NCBI GenBank assembly: GCA_017532145.1 | Contig: JAFXJR010000006.1 | Span: 1 to 64,000, forward strand | Length of the DNA: 64,000 nucleotides | Direction: 5' to 3' | From: Lachnospiraceae bacterium | GTDB lineage: Bacteria > Bacillota > Clostridia > Lachnospirales > Lachnospiraceae | Part shown: positions 30,145 to 39,407 of the stretch, piece after piece | Layout of the letters: each line of letters starts with the position of its first letter | Numbering within the stretch: position 1 is the stretch's first letter | Notes under the pieces: model-generated | The model's database searches: none | What the model was told of the DNA's origin: nothing | What the model saw: only the letters and a program-made list of their open reading frames with translations | Position numbers and translations under genes: made by a program

Positions 30145-31415
30145 ATGGAGGGAAATAAAGAGCTACAGGGAAACAGCGGGCAGAAGGTGCTAACCAAGTA
30201 TGACCGTAAGATGGAAACCAGAAAGAAAAAGGAAGCAAAGGATAAGAGAGAGGCGATGATGATGCGTGTTGGTGCAGCAGTCATCGGAATCGTCTTAGTG
30301 GTTGCCATTGTAGGTTCCATTGTAATCTCTACGATGAACAAAAAAGCAGTTACCAGTGAAACCTATGTAACTGTAGGTAGTCATGATATGACTAAATTAG
30401 AGTATGACTATTATTACCATACAGCGTTGAACAGCTATGGAGCCTACCTTTCCTATCTGGTGGATCCTTCAGTCAGCCTGGATGAACAGCAGTATTCCGA
30501 TGAACTGACCTGGAAGGATTTCTTTGATCAGACAGCAGTGGATCAGATTAAGCAGACTAAGGCTTTGATAGATGATGCAAAGGCTAATCATTTTACTTAT
30601 GATGCTACTCAGGATTATAATGATATGCTGACACAGATGAATACCAATGCCACAGCGGCAGGAATGACAGTACCGGATTACTATAAAGCAATGTATGGAA
30701 GCTATGCCACCCAGAAGAATATGGAGCCTTATATTAAGGATGGGCTGTTAGCCGGTGCCTATTACAATCATCTGCAGGAGCAGAATAAGCCTACAGAGGC
30801 AGAAATTGACTCCTATTATGCAGAGCATGTGCTGGATTATGATAAGGTAGACTATAGAAGCTTTGCTATTGCTGCAGACGTAGCAGAGGGGGCTACAGAG
30901 GCAGAAATTTCCAGTGCCATGGAGGCAGCCAAGGCTAAAGCGGATGCAATGATGGCGGCTCGCCAGGCAGGTGAGGATTTCGAGGCACTGTGTCTGGAAA
31001 ATGCAACAGAAGAAAATAAGGCTACTTATGAAGATACAGAAACAGAAGGCTGTTTGACCACAGGAGACTATTATTATACCCTTCACCGGCTTCCGACTGG
31101 CTGTACGAGGATGGCAGGGTAGAAGGAGATATTACTGTGGTTGAGGACAGCAGCAGCAACCAGTACTATGTTGTGGAATTTGTCAACAGATACTATGATG
31201 AAGCAGACGATGAAACGATTTCCAGTACTCTTTCAGCGGAAAGAGCCGATGAATATCTGACGGCCTTGGCTGAGGGCTATGAAGTAACCGACAGGAAGGG
31301 AGAGCTGAAGTTTTTAACCGTAGAAACAGAGGTACCTCAAAATGTACCGGAGACGATGGCAGAGGAAGGCAGCTCAGAGGTTGTGGATACATCAGCAGAA
31401 GAAGCTGTGGAGTAA
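30145..31415 (+). pseudogene. Membrane-anchored PrsA/SurA-like foldase, frameshifted
   Basis: Starts at ATG 30145 after GGAGGA. A basic N-terminus and one membrane helix (about residues 40-62, VGAAVIGIVLVVAIVGSIV) are followed by an extracellular SurA_N-like helical domain and a parvulin-like region (TEAEIDSYYAEHVLDYDKVDYRSF...). Around 31075-31080 the frame breaks: one reading ends at 31122, while the other frame continues seamlessly as PSPASDWLYEDGRVEGDITVVEDSSSNQYYVVEFV to a stop at 31415. One base appears to be missing. It is either a recent mutation or a sequence error. If repaired, it is a peptidyl-prolyl isomerase-like chaperone for exported proteins. Confidence 0.7.
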
Positions 31416-31448
31416 GGGATTGGCTTTATTGTAGAGATAGATATAGAA

Positions 31449-31498
31449 TAGAACAACTTATGCTGTAGATGTTATCGTATAGGTTGTTCTATTTTTTA
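31449..31498 (+). terminator. Rho-independent terminator
   Basis: TAGAACAAC (31449) and GTTGTTCTA (31483) form a stem followed by TTTTTT. It terminates the PrsA-like gene. Confidence 0.85.
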
Positions 31499-31621
31499 TA
31501 TGGTACTGATATTAATGAAGGAGGATACACCATGGCAGTTTGGAAAGAATTTGAAGCACAATGTACTGGCTATTTTAATAGAATCTGATACAGAGACTTT
31601 GTGTGAAATTTTTGCACTAAA

Positions 31622-31873
31622 ATGTCAGAGAAAAAAGGTCAAATTTATAATATTAGGCCAGCCAACTGGAAAGAGAACTGTCGTGGAGTATTAAAACCAT
31701 TTTCCTGTAAAGAAGAATTTATTGCTGCATTGTATCACACACATTTGAGTGAAAGTAACCAGACAAAGGTTTCTAAGGCTTGGTTAGATAATGTTATTGT
31801 GGAATATGAAAAGTACTGTGGTGAGAATATGGGTAATAGAATCATGGCAGATATAAAGGGAATTCATCAATGA
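31622..31873 (+). CDS. Small hypothetical protein (possibly the 3' part of a decayed gene)
   Basis: 83 aa: MSEKKGQIYNIRPANWKENC..., no membrane segment, no recognised domain. Upstream, in the same frame, ATG 31532 sits behind GGAGG and encodes MAVWKEFEAQCTGYFNRI, interrupted by TGA at 31586 and again at 31604 before this ORF. The gene may thus be the intact remainder of a longer broken gene. Its stop overlaps the next gene's start (ATGA), which supports it being or having been translated. Confidence 0.45.
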   Translation: MSEKKGQIYNIRPANWKENCRGVLKPFSCKEEFIAALYHTHLSESNQTKVSKAWLDNVIVEYEKYCGENMGNRIMADIKGIHQ

Positions 31874-32319
31874 CAATTTATTCAAAGAAATATGATGAAA
31901 GGATGAAGATGATAAGTACTATAGAACAAAAGTTACAGATAAAGTTTTCTAAAATAACGCTAATGCTTTGGCTGCTCTATGTCATAATAGGACTGGTATT
32001 GGCCCTATTAAAATGGGGTAGTTATCTGCAAGTGGATATGATTGTGATTAATCAAGAAATCCACTCTCATATTTCCAACTTTATTATCAGTATGGAAGCG
32101 ATGATTCTGGTGGGAACCGGATTACTAATCTTTGGTAGGGAGAGGAAAGCCATTACTCTATGCGCAGTTCTGCTTATTCTGGCAAATATTCTGTGTGAAA
32201 CTATGCTGGGATTTGTGAATACTGTGGATATTCTGGATGCAGTATACGGAGTGGGAGGAACGGTGCTTTCCTATATTCTTCTGTGGCTAATCAGTCAATA
32301 TGGAGTAAAGATGGATTAG
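31870..32319 (+). CDS. Hypothetical four-helix membrane protein
   Basis: 149 aa with four predicted membrane helices (about residues 30-48, 68-86, 92-115 and 125-143) and a charged N-terminal cytoplasmic stretch. I do not recognise the family. Its ATG overlaps the stop of the preceding small ORF, suggesting translational coupling. Confidence 0.6.
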   Translation: MTIYSKKYDERMKMISTIEQKLQIKFSKITLMLWLLYVIIGLVLALLKWGSYLQVDMIVINQEIHSHISNFIISMEAMILVGTGLLIFGRERKAITLCAVLLILANILCETMLGFVNTVDILDAVYGVGGTVLSYILLWLISQYGVKMD

Positions 32320-32391
32320 GATGTACTTTTTTGCCTATTAATCGGGAGTGATGGATGGAGACACAGGTAACAGGAACGCATATCCATGCAC

Positions 32392-33519
32392 TTATTCTTT
32401 AGATAGCATCAGAGCAAGTGTAAGCTTGGCAGCACTTTCCAAATCATTCACATTGGTATATTCCTGGCAGGAATGACAATGATTCATACCGGATGCTATC
32501 ACCAGTCCCTGTAGGCCATGGTGGACAAAATGGTTATTGTCACTGCCACCATAGGTTTGTTGAAGGTGTGGAGTCAGACCAAGCTTTGTACAGGTATTCA
32601 CAAATCTTTCTACTACAGGCTGACTCTGCTCTGTACAGTAGGCTAAACAGAGAGTCTGGGATTCAAAATGGACAGCAGCACCAGCTTCTTCTGCGGATTG
32701 TTCTATGATATTTTGGATGAGAGTAAGCCGGCTTCGGGCAGCTTCATCAGAAAAGCTGCGTATCTCACCGGTCAGGATACAGCTTTCCGGTACGATGTTG
32801 TCTGCAGTTCCTCCCTGAATGGTTCCAATATTGACGGTAGTATTGTCTATATGACCACATTCAATGAGGGTAACTGCTCTGGCTGCTGCCTGAATGGCAT
32901 GGATACCTTTTTCGGGAGAAAAGCCTGCGTGGGCAGAGCGACCCTGAAAGGCAGCCCGGAAGGACAGAATAGAAGGAGCCTGAAAGGCAGCACTACCAAT
33001 AGAACCCGTTAAATCAAGTACATAGACTTCTTTGGAATGGAGTCTGGAAAAATCAAATTGACCGATTCCGGTGCAGTAGGTTTCCTCAGATACATCAAAA
33101 AGAAGCTCTATCGGTCGATGGGGAAGTCCGGACTCTTTCAGTACGGTAATTGCTTCCAGAATGGCTGCCACACCGGAAAGGTCGTCAGCTCCCAGCACCG
33201 TATTTCCGGCAGAAGTAATTTTTCCATCTGAAGCAATAACTGCCTTTTTTCCAGAGGAAGGCTCTACTGTATCCATATGCGCAGAAAACAGAAGGGGAGG
33301 CAGATTTAGAGTCCCTTCAATATAGGCGTAAAGATTACCGGCATTGCCGTCAATTTTTTCTCCTGTATTATCTTCTTCCCAAGGAATAGCTAAAGCTTCC
33401 AGTCTGCGAATAATTTCATCACACATATTCCGTTCTCCCAGAGAGGGAGAATCGATGGAAACCAGATGAGAAAATAGGGAGATAAGGCGATTTTTATTGA
33501 TGGATTGAATGGTATTCAT
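32392..33519 (-). CDS. M20-family metallopeptidase (PepT-like)
   Basis: 375-aa cytoplasmic zinc aminopeptidase/tripeptidase-like enzyme. Metal ligands and catalytic residues appear in SAHMDTVEP (His, Asp), LGADDLSGVAAI (Asp), DVSEETYCTG (the Glu-Glu pair) and a late His in YGGSDNNHFV. The inserted dimerisation domain lies at about residues 180-290. It is shorter than PepT of E. coli (about 408 aa) but close to Gram-positive PepT-like M20 proteins. It is transcribed alone on the minus strand. Confidence 0.9.
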   Translation of the reverse strand: MNTIQSINKNRLISLFSHLVSIDSPSLGERNMCDEIIRRLEALAIPWEEDNTGEKIDGNAGNLYAYIEGTLNLPPLLFSAHMDTVEPSSGKKAVIASDGKITSAGNTVLGADDLSGVAAILEAITVLKESGLPHRPIELLFDVSEETYCTGIGQFDFSRLHSKEVYVLDLTGSIGSAAFQAPSILSFRAAFQGRSAHAGFSPEKGIHAIQAAARAVTLIECGHIDNTTVNIGTIQGGTADNIVPESCILTGEIRSFSDEAARSRLTLIQNIIEQSAEEAGAAVHFESQTLCLAYCTEQSQPVVERFVNTCTKLGLTPHLQQTYGGSDNNHFVHHGLQGLVIASGMNHCHSCQEYTNVNDLESAAKLTLALMLSKE

Positions 33520-33789
33520 AAATTATAGTCCTTTCTGTTGGCAAGTATACCTGGTCAACATTATATAATTTTGTTTTTTTATTGTAAATTGATTTTTTCC
33601 TTCCAAGCATTAGGATAGAACTGTTGTTATGATTTCTGCCGCAGTACTGCTTATTATACATGGATAAGATTCTTTGGGATTAAATGTTAATATCCATCTT
33701 TTTCTAATAAATAAAGCGTCCGATATAGATGATAGATATTGGATTTTTTGTGTAAATGAAAACAAAGGCAGAGAAAAGGAGGGTAAGTT

Positions 33790-34629
33790 ATGATTTTACC
33801 AATAGCAGGAACGGTTCGTAACTCGGTAAAGCTGGCGATGTTGGATAATAAGTGGCAGCAGAAGAAGGCAAAAGGCGGAAAGGCATTCAGCAAAGAGATG
33901 GATCCTCAGATAAGACAGATTAATCAGTTTCAAGAGGATTTGGAAAGAATGCGGGAAAACAATGAAATGAATTCTATTGTGACTAAGCTAAAGGCAGGAA
34001 AAAGGCTGTCCTCCGATGAAATAGAATATCTGAAAAGAAATGCACCAGAAGCTTACAGGGAATATGTAGAGATTCAACAGGAAAAGGAAGCCTATGAGAG
34101 AGAGATAAAGGCCTGTAAAACAAAGGATGAAGTGGAGCGGGTCAGATTCAATAAAATATCGGGATATCTGGCGGCTGCAAAATCGGTGGCTCATAATCCC
34201 AATATACCTAGTGGAATGAAGGCAGCTTTGGCAGAGAAAATTTTAAAAAAGGTTGCCGGAATTAACAGTGTGCATATGGAATTTGTACAGTCTGTCCAAT
34301 ACAAGAATTTGCCTACCGATGCAGAACTGGCTGAGGAACGGAAGGCAAGATGGAAAGTAAACCGGGAAACAAAGGAAGGGATAGAAATAGCACCAGAGGC
34401 AGAAGAAATGCCAGAAACAGAGGAGATAATGAAGGAAGACTCTCAGGCGGACAGTGTAGAAATTTTACCGGATAAAAGTACGGGAAGCAGTACACAGGAT
34501 AGTACAAAAGGAAGTTCAGAGGGAGAGGTAGAGACTGAAAGTAAAAATCCTCCTTCATCCGACCAGCTATTTAGGGCTGTAGTGGAGATAACCACTGAGT
34601 GCATAAAGGCTCGGAGAGGTGGAAGGTAA
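33790..34629 (+). CDS. Hypothetical coiled-coil protein
   Basis: 279 aa, no signal peptide. Residues 1-180 are strongly charged and helical (QFQEDLERMRENNEMNS..., EYVEIQQEKEAYEREIKA), followed by an acidic/Ser-rich low-complexity segment (about 200-255) and a short C-terminal helix ending KARRGGR. I do not recognise a family. The start follows GGAGGG. A clear terminator follows, so it is monocistronic. Confidence 0.6.
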   Translation: MILPIAGTVRNSVKLAMLDNKWQQKKAKGGKAFSKEMDPQIRQINQFQEDLERMRENNEMNSIVTKLKAGKRLSSDEIEYLKRNAPEAYREYVEIQQEKEAYEREIKACKTKDEVERVRFNKISGYLAAAKSVAHNPNIPSGMKAALAEKILKKVAGINSVHMEFVQSVQYKNLPTDAELAEERKARWKVNRETKEGIEIAPEAEEMPETEEIMKEDSQADSVEILPDKSTGSSTQDSTKGSSEGEVETESKNPPSSDQLFRAVVEITTECIKARRGGR

Positions 34630-34638
34630 GACTTGTAA

Positions 34639-34680
34639 GAAAAGACTTTTTGTGATTAGCAGGAAGTCTTTTCTTTATTT
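34639..34680 (+). terminator. Rho-independent terminator
   Basis: GAAAAGACTT and AAGTCTTTTC form a 10-bp stem followed by TTTATTT, 10 bp after the preceding stop. Confidence 0.85.
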
Positions 34681-34734
34681 AGCTTATTTATAAGTGAGTA
34701 AATATTGAACTGCTCCATATTATTCTGGATTGAA

Positions 34735-35088
34735 GCCTTTCTAAGAAAGAAGCTATCAAAAAAGCCATAGAATATGGTAGGGAGAATCAGACAGACAAAT
34801 CTGTGATTATGACGGTAGCAGGTGTAACCAATAGTAAGATTGATTATAGTGCTTTTGAGAAGGGAGAGGTGGATATGTGTACATTATTTGAGGAAATTGC
34901 AGCGGAAGGAAAGAGGGGCGGTTAGAAGAGCAATTAGAAGGACGGGGAGAAGAAATGGTAGAGACAGGGTATGAGTTTGGTCTATCCGAACAGAATATTT
35001 TAGAAAGATTACAAAAAAAGTTAAATATTTCTCTGGAGACAGCCCAGAACTATCTACAAATGTTCACAAAGTCCATAGAAAAATATTG
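34735..35088 (+). pseudogene. Remnant of an Rpn/PD-(D/E)XK nuclease-transposase family gene
   Basis: No full frame exists, but two adjoining pieces in different frames read AIEYGRENQ...VDMCTLFEEIAAEGK and then ETGYEFGLSEQNILERLQKKL...LETAQNYLQMF. This is the C-terminal pattern of the recombination-promoting nuclease (Rpn, PD-(D/E)XK transposase-like) proteins common in gut Clostridia. The N-terminal catalytic half is missing and a frameshift lies near 34915-34930. Confidence 0.6.
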
Positions 35089-35126
35089 AAAACACTCAAT
35101 CTATATCTATTTTGTACAAATTATTC

Positions 35127-35156
35127 TTGACAATATAATAGTGTTTATTCTATTCT
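35127..35156 (+). promoter_or_regulatory. Promoter of the SLH-domain gene
   Basis: Consensus TTGACA at 35127 and TATTCT at 35151 with an 18-bp spacer, 60 bp before the start codon. Confidence 0.7.
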
Positions 35157-35215
35157 AAAGTTATAGAAATCGGAAACCTATGGAAACAACATTCTAAAGA
35201 AAAGGAGGGCATTGG

Positions 35216-36736
35216 ATGAACAAAAGAAATAGCAAATGGAACAGAATGGCGGCTGCCATTGCCTTTGCTGCACAGTTAATGGGTACCACCAACGTTTATG
35301 CAGGTTCGGTGGAGAGTACGGTAAATAAGACATCAGACAGTGTGGCTTACAGCGATAAAATAGCAGATGGATTAAAGGCAAGGCTGGATATGATTTCAGA
35401 TGAAGATTTTGTAGACACAAATATAGAAGTGCGTCTGCAGGTTCCTCAGGTAGAAATCAATAGGATGATACGGGAAGAAACAGGGATAGACCCGGAAGCA
35501 AGGGATGTGATTGACAGGCTGCAGACGGAAGAAGCTTTGCAGTACTGGGATACTGTGCATACTATTGAAAGAAGAGAGAAGACCAAACTGGTTAAGGATT
35601 TTATGTCTGATAATCTGATTCCGGAAAATGAGTTTGAGTATTACTCCTTTTATGAAAACACGGATTCTGTGACTGTAGGGATTTATTTAAAGAAAAGCAG
35701 CTTGATGAAGCTGATGCAGGATGAACGAGTGGAGGGGGCAAGACTTGGGCTGAATGCTGCCGATCCCAGGGAGATTAGAAACGTTATTCCGGATGCCAAT
35801 GGGGAGTATCTGGATTCTCAGATTCGTGCAGATTATATTAATCTCTTAAAGGCCAATCATCCACAAGATTCTGCCATTCAAAGGTTAAGTGAGTTGGATG
35901 CTGTCATTCAAAAATATTATGGCAGCTATCATGGTTATGAAATTGTGATTATGGATTTGTATTGTGGAGAAGATACAGATGAAATCGGCCGGCTTCAGAT
36001 AGGTGACTATGTTTTTGAATTTAGCACCGGAGGACAGCCTTATCGTTTTTATGCATGGAAGGATGGAGAGTTTACTCTGGTAAAGGATGCCTATGCAGCA
36101 GGGCAGCTTACGGATGAGGATATAGCAAAGCTTTATGGGATTCATCATCCTCAGCGTTGGAACAATCCTTTTACCGATATTTCAGAATCAGCCTGGTATT
36201 ATGATTCAATCAAGTTTGCCCATGAAAATGCACTGATGGTAGGAAGGGGACAAAACCTCTTTGATCCAGAGGGAACGATGACCAGGGCGATGGCAGTGAC
36301 TACCCTGTGGCGTTATGCAGGAGAGCTAGAAGGATATACGAATCGTTTTTCTGATGTAGCTGAGGGTACCTGGTATACTCAGGCAGTGGCCTGGGCAGCG
36401 GGAGAGGGTATTGTACAGGGAGTTGGAGACGGACGCTTTGCACCGGAGAAGAAGATTACCAGAGAACAGCTGTTTACTATTCTTTTCCGTTTTGCAAAGT
36501 ACAGGGGAGTGGTAACAGACTATAGCAGTCCCTTGGGTATTCTGTCTAAATATGAGGATAAGGAAAAGGTGAGTGACTGGGCAGAAGATGCTATGGGATG
36601 GGCGATAAACTATGGTGTTGTCAATGGTATCACTAATGAAAAGGGTTTTGTTTTCTTAGAGCCTGCCGGACAGGCAACACGAGCGCAGATGGCAACTATT
36701 TTGATGCGATATATACAGAGTGTGGATAACAAATAG
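35216..36736 (+). CDS. Secreted S-layer-homology (SLH) domain protein
   Basis: 506 aa. A signal peptide (basic MNKRNSKWNR, hydrophobic AAAIAFAAQLMG, cleavage near VYA-GS) leads to a unique region (about residues 30-310) of unknown function. Three SLH modules follow: FTDISESAWYYDSIKFAHEN (about 318), FSDVAEGTWYTQAVAWAAGEG (about 380) and the diverged YEDKEKVSDWAEDAMGWAI (about 445). SLH triplets bind pyruvylated wall polymers, so the protein should be surface-anchored by its C-terminus. It has its own promoter and terminator. Confidence 0.88.
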   Translation: MNKRNSKWNRMAAAIAFAAQLMGTTNVYAGSVESTVNKTSDSVAYSDKIADGLKARLDMISDEDFVDTNIEVRLQVPQVEINRMIREETGIDPEARDVIDRLQTEEALQYWDTVHTIERREKTKLVKDFMSDNLIPENEFEYYSFYENTDSVTVGIYLKKSSLMKLMQDERVEGARLGLNAADPREIRNVIPDANGEYLDSQIRADYINLLKANHPQDSAIQRLSELDAVIQKYYGSYHGYEIVIMDLYCGEDTDEIGRLQIGDYVFEFSTGGQPYRFYAWKDGEFTLVKDAYAAGQLTDEDIAKLYGIHHPQRWNNPFTDISESAWYYDSIKFAHENALMVGRGQNLFDPEGTMTRAMAVTTLWRYAGELEGYTNRFSDVAEGTWYTQAVAWAAGEGIVQGVGDGRFAPEKKITREQLFTILFRFAKYRGVVTDYSSPLGILSKYEDKEKVSDWAEDAMGWAINYGVVNGITNEKGFVFLEPAGQATRAQMATILMRYIQSVDNK

Positions 36737-36747
36737 TCTATACAAAT

Positions 36748-36785
36748 AGCAGTGGCAGGCAGAGAAGCTGTCACTGCTGTTTTTT
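36748..36785 (+). terminator. Rho-independent terminator
   Basis: AGCAGTGGCA pairs with TGTCACTGCT, followed by GTTTTTT. It closes the SLH gene and overlaps the end of the convergent minus-strand gene. Confidence 0.85.
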
Positions 36786-37026
36786 ATGGAAAAGGGAAAG
36801 GGAACCGGAAAGCACCTGTCTGGTTATATAAAGTGACATATGAGGTATATCCCCGATGATAATAGTACTGCAGGGCAGTCAGGAAAAGATTTTGGTTTTT
36901 CAGAAAATTATCGTTGGTATTTCCGATATCCCGATGGCAGTCACTGAAAAGGACGTAGCAGGAGCGTTCCGTAAGAAGATGGAGGGATTTTTCAAAGGCT
37001 TTAGAAAGGTGTGAATAGTATCCCAT
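36784..37026 (-). CDS. Small hypothetical protein downstream of the DUF4474 gene
   Basis: 80 aa, beginning MGYYSHLSKAFEKSLHLL and ending in a Phe/Pro-rich tail. It starts 4 bp after the DUF4474 stop, with GAGGAGAAG upstream. No known domain. It may be a separate small protein or the displaced C-terminus of its neighbour. Coding status is uncertain. Confidence 0.35.
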   Translation of the reverse strand: MGYYSHLSKAFEKSLHLLTERSCYVLFSDCHRDIGNTNDNFLKNQNLFLTALQYYYHRGYTSYVTLYNQTGAFRFPFPFP

Positions 37027-37030
37027 AAGC

Positions 37031-37915
37031 CTATCTTCTTCTCCTCTGATATTTTCTGATACGGAGTATACGATGGAAAACGAAGGGAAGGTAGTAGTAG
37101 AGGTAGAGAATTTTATCCAGAGAAAGACAGAAGGGTCTGGTGAGGAAAAGATAGACGGAACACCAGAAACGATTCTTTTTCCGGGAAATACCTATACGAA
37201 AAGACTTCCACTTACTATAAGAATGGGAGGAGCTTGTAAAAGAGAAGGTAATGGTATTACAGCTTCTGCAGATATTCTGAGGGCGGCATCCTGCCTCCAA
37301 CAGCCCTTTGGCAAAGGCCATCGCCATTGTTAGATTGGGAAAAGTAAGGGAAGCTCTCATCCCCAAAGTATTTTTTTCCGAATACCTGCCCAGGCAAAAA
37401 GCAGTCAGCCACCAATGTTTTGCATTCATCCAGGCAATTTTTCTTCCATTCTTAAACAGACGAAGGGATAGAGGAAGCATTTCTTTATCCTCCACACTTT
37501 GAAAAAGGGTAGAGCTACGCTGTTCATGTGGCAGGATACGGTCTGTATAATAGACACCAATTTCACAGCCGGTGTTGATTCCATATTGCCCTTTCCAAAA
37601 TTCAATCAGCCAGGTTCTCCCATTGTAGTCAAAATAGACAGGCAGGGCATCGAAAATCAGATGGAATCGGTGAGCCGTTTCATCATAAAGGGTACAATAG
37701 CCAAACTCTCTTTGCCAGGCATCAATTCGGGAGGTAAAAATATCCTGGGAGGGTACATAGGAGAAGCCAAAGGGAGCAATTAATTCTTCCAGAATAGTAC
37801 ACTTTTCTTCCAAACACATATTACGGATTTTTTGAATAATTCTTTTTTTTCGCCAATGAAACACAAGACAGGATAAACAAAGCAGCGGCAGCAAAATTCC
37901 AAGTAGCAGATACAT
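37031..37915 (-). CDS. DUF4474 domain protein, membrane-anchored
   Basis: 294 aa. An N-terminal membrane helix (about residues 2-20) is followed by the DUF4474 domain: LIAPFGFSYVPSQDIFTSRIDAWQREFGY, then FDALPVYFDYNGRTWLIEFWKGQYGINTGCEIGVYY (read in pieces). The family is common in Lachnospiraceae and of unknown function. The C-terminus (about 230-294) is basic and aromatic, ending RKYQRRRR. The start ATGTATCTG follows AAAGGA. Confidence 0.8.
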   Translation of the reverse strand: MYLLLGILLPLLCLSCLVFHWRKKRIIQKIRNMCLEEKCTILEELIAPFGFSYVPSQDIFTSRIDAWQREFGYCTLYDETAHRFHLIFDALPVYFDYNGRTWLIEFWKGQYGINTGCEIGVYYTDRILPHEQRSSTLFQSVEDKEMLPLSLRLFKNGRKIAWMNAKHWWLTAFCLGRYSEKNTLGMRASLTFPNLTMAMAFAKGLLEAGCRPQNICRSCNTITFSFTSSSHSYSKWKSFRIGISRKKNRFWCSVYLFLTRPFCLSLDKILYLYYYLPFVFHRILRIRKYQRRRR

Positions 37916-38103
37916 AATAAAATCCTTTCAAAAGGTCTTCCTATATCTTATGAGAGGTTGTCGATAATTGTTCGGGAGAAATAGGAGAGAAAAGATAACA
38001 GGAGTTTTTCTTGCATAACAGGATATATTATGGTATTTTTTGACTGAAGGTATAGATGATAAAAAAGAGAAGGCTTTTAGGACAGAAGAACAGGAGGATA
38101 AAG

Positions 38104-39381
38104 ATGATAAGTACAAATTATATGGCGTTAGGCAGTCAGAAAAAGATTGCAAAAATGCCTGCTTATACAGGAAGTGGGAATACCCATTCTCCATCAGCCC
38201 AAACAGATAATACAAAATCCCAAAGCAGTTTTGTGTTTTCTTTAGATATGACCAAAAAGGCTGTGCAATATTCCATATTAAATATAGGCAGCAGAGGAAC
38301 AGAAGTAAAAAAATTACAGGAAACGCTTACTAAACTGGGATACGATACAAAGGGAATAGATGGAGTCTTTGGAGCAAATACAAAGAATGCAGTAATGGCT
38401 TTCCAGAAGGCACAGGGGATTTTGGCAGATGGTATCGCTGGAATGGTGACACAGGTTGCCTTGTCAAAGGCATTGAATTATCATAAAAAGGGGATTCTTA
38501 CCGAAGGAAGCAGAGGAACGGCAGTAAAGGAGCTGCAGCAAAGCTTGACTAAGCTAGGATATGATACAAATGGAATAGATGGAATCTTTGGAGCCGCAAC
38601 GAAAAGGGCGATTGTTTCCTTTCAAAGAACCTATGGATTGATAGCAAATGGCATAGTAGACAGTATAACAAAGAATGCGATTACGGAAGCCTTAAAAAAT
38701 TATGAAGAAAATCTGAAGTATCTTGCTTCTGTGCGAAAAATGCTGGATAATATTAGAAAGGATACCACTCTGGGGCTTTCAGCAGAAAAAAAGACTGCCT
38801 TAGTAAAAGCAGCAGAGCGGCTGTTAGAGGATAGATTTGATTCTAAATTTGTGGCAGGAGTTCTTGGCAACATTCTTAGCGAAGGAACAGTAGGAATCTT
38901 TGAAAGCTCAAATTATAAAGATCCGAATAGAAGACCGGCTTATCTTGTCTATATGGATACTCATTTTGATTATAGAAATAGTTTTTCAGGAAAATCCATA
39001 CGAGAAGTGGGGATTCAGGCAGCTTTGGAGCTTCAACAAAAGGTAAAGGAAAGTGGATATAAAGGAAAATTTGGTTTGGGAATGGTACAGTGGACAGCGG
39101 AAAGAACGGAGCAGCTTTTAAGAGCTTATCAAAGATATGCGTCCGGAGACAAGCCTACCAAGGAGGAGTGTATTGAGGCTGAGGTAAACTTTATGGCAGA
39201 TGAATTAAAAGGTGTATATGCCAGGGTGTATACTAACTGGAAGAAAGGAGCACAGACTGCTGCCAGTGCAGGTGAGATTGTCTGTCGCCAGTATGAAAAG
39301 CCCAGTGATATGAGTAATCAGGCAAAAATCAGAGCGCAGAATGCAAATAAGATATATCTTGTCATGATAGGTATGGCTTAA
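38104..39381 (+). CDS. Peptidoglycan-binding protein with phage-tail-lysozyme domain
   Basis: About 425 aa. Two PG_binding_1 repeats (LNIGSRGTEVKKLQETLTKLGYDT at about residue 60, and LTEGSRGTAVKELQQSLTKLGYDT at about 135) are followed by a C-terminal domain like phage tail lysozymes (VLGNILSEGTVGIFE..., KFGLGMVQWTAERTEQLL). It is predicted to bind and possibly cut peptidoglycan. No classical signal peptide is seen from ATG 38104 (behind CAGGAGG), so the export route is unclear; it could derive from a prophage. It is followed 26 bp later by a lipoprotein gene. Confidence 0.85.
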   Translation: MISTNYMALGSQKKIAKMPAYTGSGNTHSPSAQTDNTKSQSSFVFSLDMTKKAVQYSILNIGSRGTEVKKLQETLTKLGYDTKGIDGVFGANTKNAVMAFQKAQGILADGIAGMVTQVALSKALNYHKKGILTEGSRGTAVKELQQSLTKLGYDTNGIDGIFGAATKRAIVSFQRTYGLIANGIVDSITKNAITEALKNYEENLKYLASVRKMLDNIRKDTTLGLSAEKKTALVKAAERLLEDRFDSKFVAGVLGNILSEGTVGIFESSNYKDPNRRPAYLVYMDTHFDYRNSFSGKSIREVGIQAALELQQKVKESGYKGKFGLGMVQWTAERTEQLLRAYQRYASGDKPTKEECIEAEVNFMADELKGVYARVYTNWKKGAQTAASAGEIVCRQYEKPSDMSNQAKIRAQNANKIYLVMIGMA

Positions 39382-39407
39382 GCAAGATATAGGAAGGGGA
39401 TGAGGAA

